A DNA stretch of 7,995 nucleotides, taken from HdN1 sp052035295. GTDB lineage: Bacteria; Pseudomonadota; Gammaproteobacteria; Pseudomonadales; Ketobacteraceae. The position numbers and the translations under genes were made by a program. The first letter of the stretch is position 1. Every line of letters starts with the position of its first letter. Shown one piece after another: positions 6,440 to 7,995 of this stretch. Where the stretch lies: positions 1 to 7,995 of the forward strand of contig JBPOHS010000143.1 in NCBI GenBank assembly GCA_052035295.1. The letters are read 5' to 3'. A model generated the notes under the pieces. It was not told the origin of the DNA and made no database searches. It saw nothing but the letters and a program-made list of their open reading frames with translations.

Positions 6440-7786
6440 TCAGTGAACTTCCGATAACACGCGATGCACACGCGCATTATCATCAGTGGTATAGGTGTGG
6501 TAATTGTTCTTGCCCTGCGATTTCACCAACATCGCGGCGTCGGCTGCGCGCTGCAACAAGGTGTCGATGCCAATCGACTGTGACGGATAGAACGCCAACC
6601 CGACGCTGGCGTGCACCACGATTTGCGCGCCGACATCATGTGGCGTTCCCAGTTTCTGCAGGATTTGTTCTGCGCTGCGCTCAGCATCTTCTTCGGAGCG
6701 GACTTCGTCGAGGACGATGATAAACGTGTCTTCGTGATAGCGACTGACCAGATCGCCTGTGCGGATACAGCCGCGCAGGCGTCGACCCACGCTACGCAGC
6801 AACTGGTTTCCTGCCTTGCGACCGAAGCTTTCGTTGATGCAGCCAAAATCATCGAGATCGACATAAAGTACCGCCAGCAAGCGGTCATTCCGAAGCGCCC
6901 GCGCCATCGCCTTCAGCAGGAAATGTCGCATGAGTGGCGCATTGGCGAGCCCGGTCACCGCATCGTAGCGAGTCAGTTGATCAACAAGCGCTTCCTCGGC
7001 CTTGCGAATGGTGATGTCACTGAACACGAGAATCAGGCGACCGTCCTGCGAGCCTTCGAGTGGCTGCAGTCGACAAGCCACCGGCAGCATTTCACCATCG
7101 GCGCGCCACAGGTGCGTGTCATCCACCCGCGCAGCTTCCGCGCGCGTGATGGGCAGGAACAGCGCGTGCTCGCACCAGTCGACCAGCGGATCGTCCACTT
7201 TCGGACCGGCCAGCAAGCGCGCTATCGGCAAGCCCAACAAGTGTTCGCGCGGACACACAAGCCACTCGATAGCCGCGCTGTTGGCATCCACCACCAGCCC
7301 TTGCTGATCCAGCACCAGCACACCTTCTTCCAGCTGGGAAAGAATCTGATCGTGCTCTTGCCTGATCGCCTGCAACGCCAGTCGCTCGCGGGTTTCCAGG
7401 CGTCTGCGTTGCCATAGCTCGAGCAACAATTTGAAGCGATGGACCAGCACACGACTGCTGGCAGGAACCACCAGCGTATCGGTAATTCCACTTTGGAGCA
7501 GGCGATCCAGCCATTGCACCGGCGCCAGATCGGGAACCAGCACCCAGGTGACGAGGTAGGCGTTTTCGACCGACGCCAGCCACGCCTGCAGCGCATCCCC
7601 TTGCACAGAAAAACCATGATCAAACTGAATGACCACAAATGCGCCGGCAGGAACAGCGGAAAAATCACTGCTGAGTCTGGGTTTCAGGCGCAAGCCGGAC
7701 GCCACTCGCGAGAGTGCTTGTGCAATCGACGCTTCCACGTTGACCAGCCAGACTGCAGGCTCACCCAAGTCGCCTTCACCTGTCAT
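6440..7786 (-). CDS. Receiver-like/PAS protein with degenerate GGDEF domain (likely c-di-GMP receptor)
   Basis: The 448-aa product starts at ATG 7786 with a strong GGAGG site 6 nt upstream. Residues ~10-125 resemble a divergent response-regulator receiver (DTLVVPASSRVLVHRFKLLL fits its last strand and helix), but I see no convincing phosphoacceptor aspartate. Residues ~145-262 form a PAS domain (LEEGVLVLDQQGLVVDAN ... FSDITIRK). A GGDEF domain follows (DAVTGLAN 275-282, VDLDDF 309-314, CINESFG 316-322). The catalytic GGDEF is replaced by HEDTF (351-355), and the usual GD of the GHxxGD segment is GN (326-327). The RxxD inhibitory site is kept as RTGD (342-345) at the standard 5-residue spacing. 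The protein is therefore probably inactive as a diguanylate cyclase but may bind c-di-GMP. It ends about 20 residues after the domain, in a segment (TTDDNAR) like the linker that joins GGDEF to EAL in tandem proteins; no EAL follows. There is no membrane segment. Confidence 0.85.
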   Translation of the reverse strand: MTGEGDLGEPAVWLVNVEASIAQALSRVASGLRLKPRLSSDFSAVPAGAFVVIQFDHGFSVQGDALQAWLASVENAYLVTWVLVPDLAPVQWLDRLLQSGITDTLVVPASSRVLVHRFKLLLELWQRRRLETRERLALQAIRQEHDQILSQLEEGVLVLDQQGLVVDANSAAIEWLVCPREHLLGLPIARLLAGPKVDDPLVDWCEHALFLPITRAEAARVDDTHLWRADGEMLPVACRLQPLEGSQDGRLILVFSDITIRKAEEALVDQLTRYDAVTGLANAPLMRHFLLKAMARALRNDRLLAVLYVDLDDFGCINESFGRKAGNQLLRSVGRRLRGCIRTGDLVSRYHEDTFIIVLDEVRSEEDAERSAEQILQKLGTPHDVGAQIVVHASVGLAFYPSQSIGIDTLLQRAADAAMLVKSQGKNNYHTYTTDDNARVHRVLSEVH

Positions 7787-7995
7787 GCCCGTCCTCCAAC
7801 AGCCTTGCCACCAAACCTACAAATTAACACCCGACCAGCAAATTTGCCTATAAAAAAAGGGGGCAATCCAGACTGTGTAAAAACACTTTTCTGGCCTGTC
7901 CGATTTTTCCCTGCTTTATTGTGACGCTATCACGTTCCTGGACGGCCAGATCGTCCTTGCTTTTTGCGCCATCATTTCCATCAAACCAGGCACAC
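7787..7995. other. Region upstream of the GGDEF gene; no supported gene
   Basis: Apart from the ribosome site of the GGDEF gene (GGAGG, minus strand), I find no clear promoter. There is a 10-bp perfect palindrome GCAAATTTGC (7838-7847), an A7/G5 run (7852-7863), and a weak GTGT-AAAA-ACAC hairpin near 7875-7886. Two minus-strand frames are open to the right edge. One ends in TAA at 7918-7916 (25 codons, ending in NVIASQ). The other ends in TAG near 7853 (48 codons). Either could be the tail of a gene outside the window, but neither is recognisable. Confidence 0.3.

Noticed and set aside
7875..7890. Terminator hairpin GTGT-AAAA-ACAC-TTTT
   Set aside because: A 4-bp stem with a short T run is too weak, and there is no identified gene for it to terminate.

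Overview
The window looks like a gammaproteobacterial chromosome segment of moderately high GC, Pseudomonas- or Oceanospirillales-like. The reasons are the gene order bioB-bioF-bioH-bioC-bioD without bioA, a ComF/GntX-family gene divergent from bioB, and a BirA-type biotin operator between them. I cannot name the species. I see no IS element, phage gene, tRNA, rRNA or CRISPR array.

Layout from left to right. At 1-447 (minus) is the N-terminal part of a SprA-related putative metallopeptidase, cut by the window edge exactly at its HEMAH (HExxH) motif. At 453-683 (minus), immediately upstream of it, is a 76-aa protein resembling a miniature flagellar rod/hook protein: its two ends resemble the two terminal helices of that family, with no middle domain. 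A good sigma70-like promoter at 732-760 serves this pair. From 778 to 5487 (minus) runs a compact biotin operon: bioB (biotin synthase), bioF (KAPA synthase), bioH (pimeloyl-ACP methyl ester esterase), bioC (malonyl-ACP O-methyltransferase) and bioD (dethiobiotin synthetase). Gaps are at most 10 nt, and bioH/bioC and bioC/bioD overlap by 4 and 8 nt. BioC and BioH prime and release the pimeloyl chain; BioF, an unlinked BioA, BioD and BioB then build the rings.

At 5488-5664 is a divergent control region. A BirA-like inverted repeat (5598-5630) covers the probable -35 boxes of both the bioB promoter and the comF promoter. At 5665-6414 (plus) is a ComF/GntX-family phosphoribosyltransferase-like protein with an N-terminal cysteine-rich zinc-finger region. 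Converging on it, at 6440-7786 (minus), is a receiver-like/PAS/GGDEF protein whose GGDEF signature has become HEDTF while its RxxD inhibitory site is kept, suggesting a c-di-GMP receptor rather than an enzyme. The last 209 nt hold no gene I can support.

Most of the window is ordinary biotin metabolism. The points most worth a second look are the mini-rod-protein/SprA pair, the degenerate GGDEF protein, the biotin operator shared with comF, and the repeat-bearing tail of BioF.
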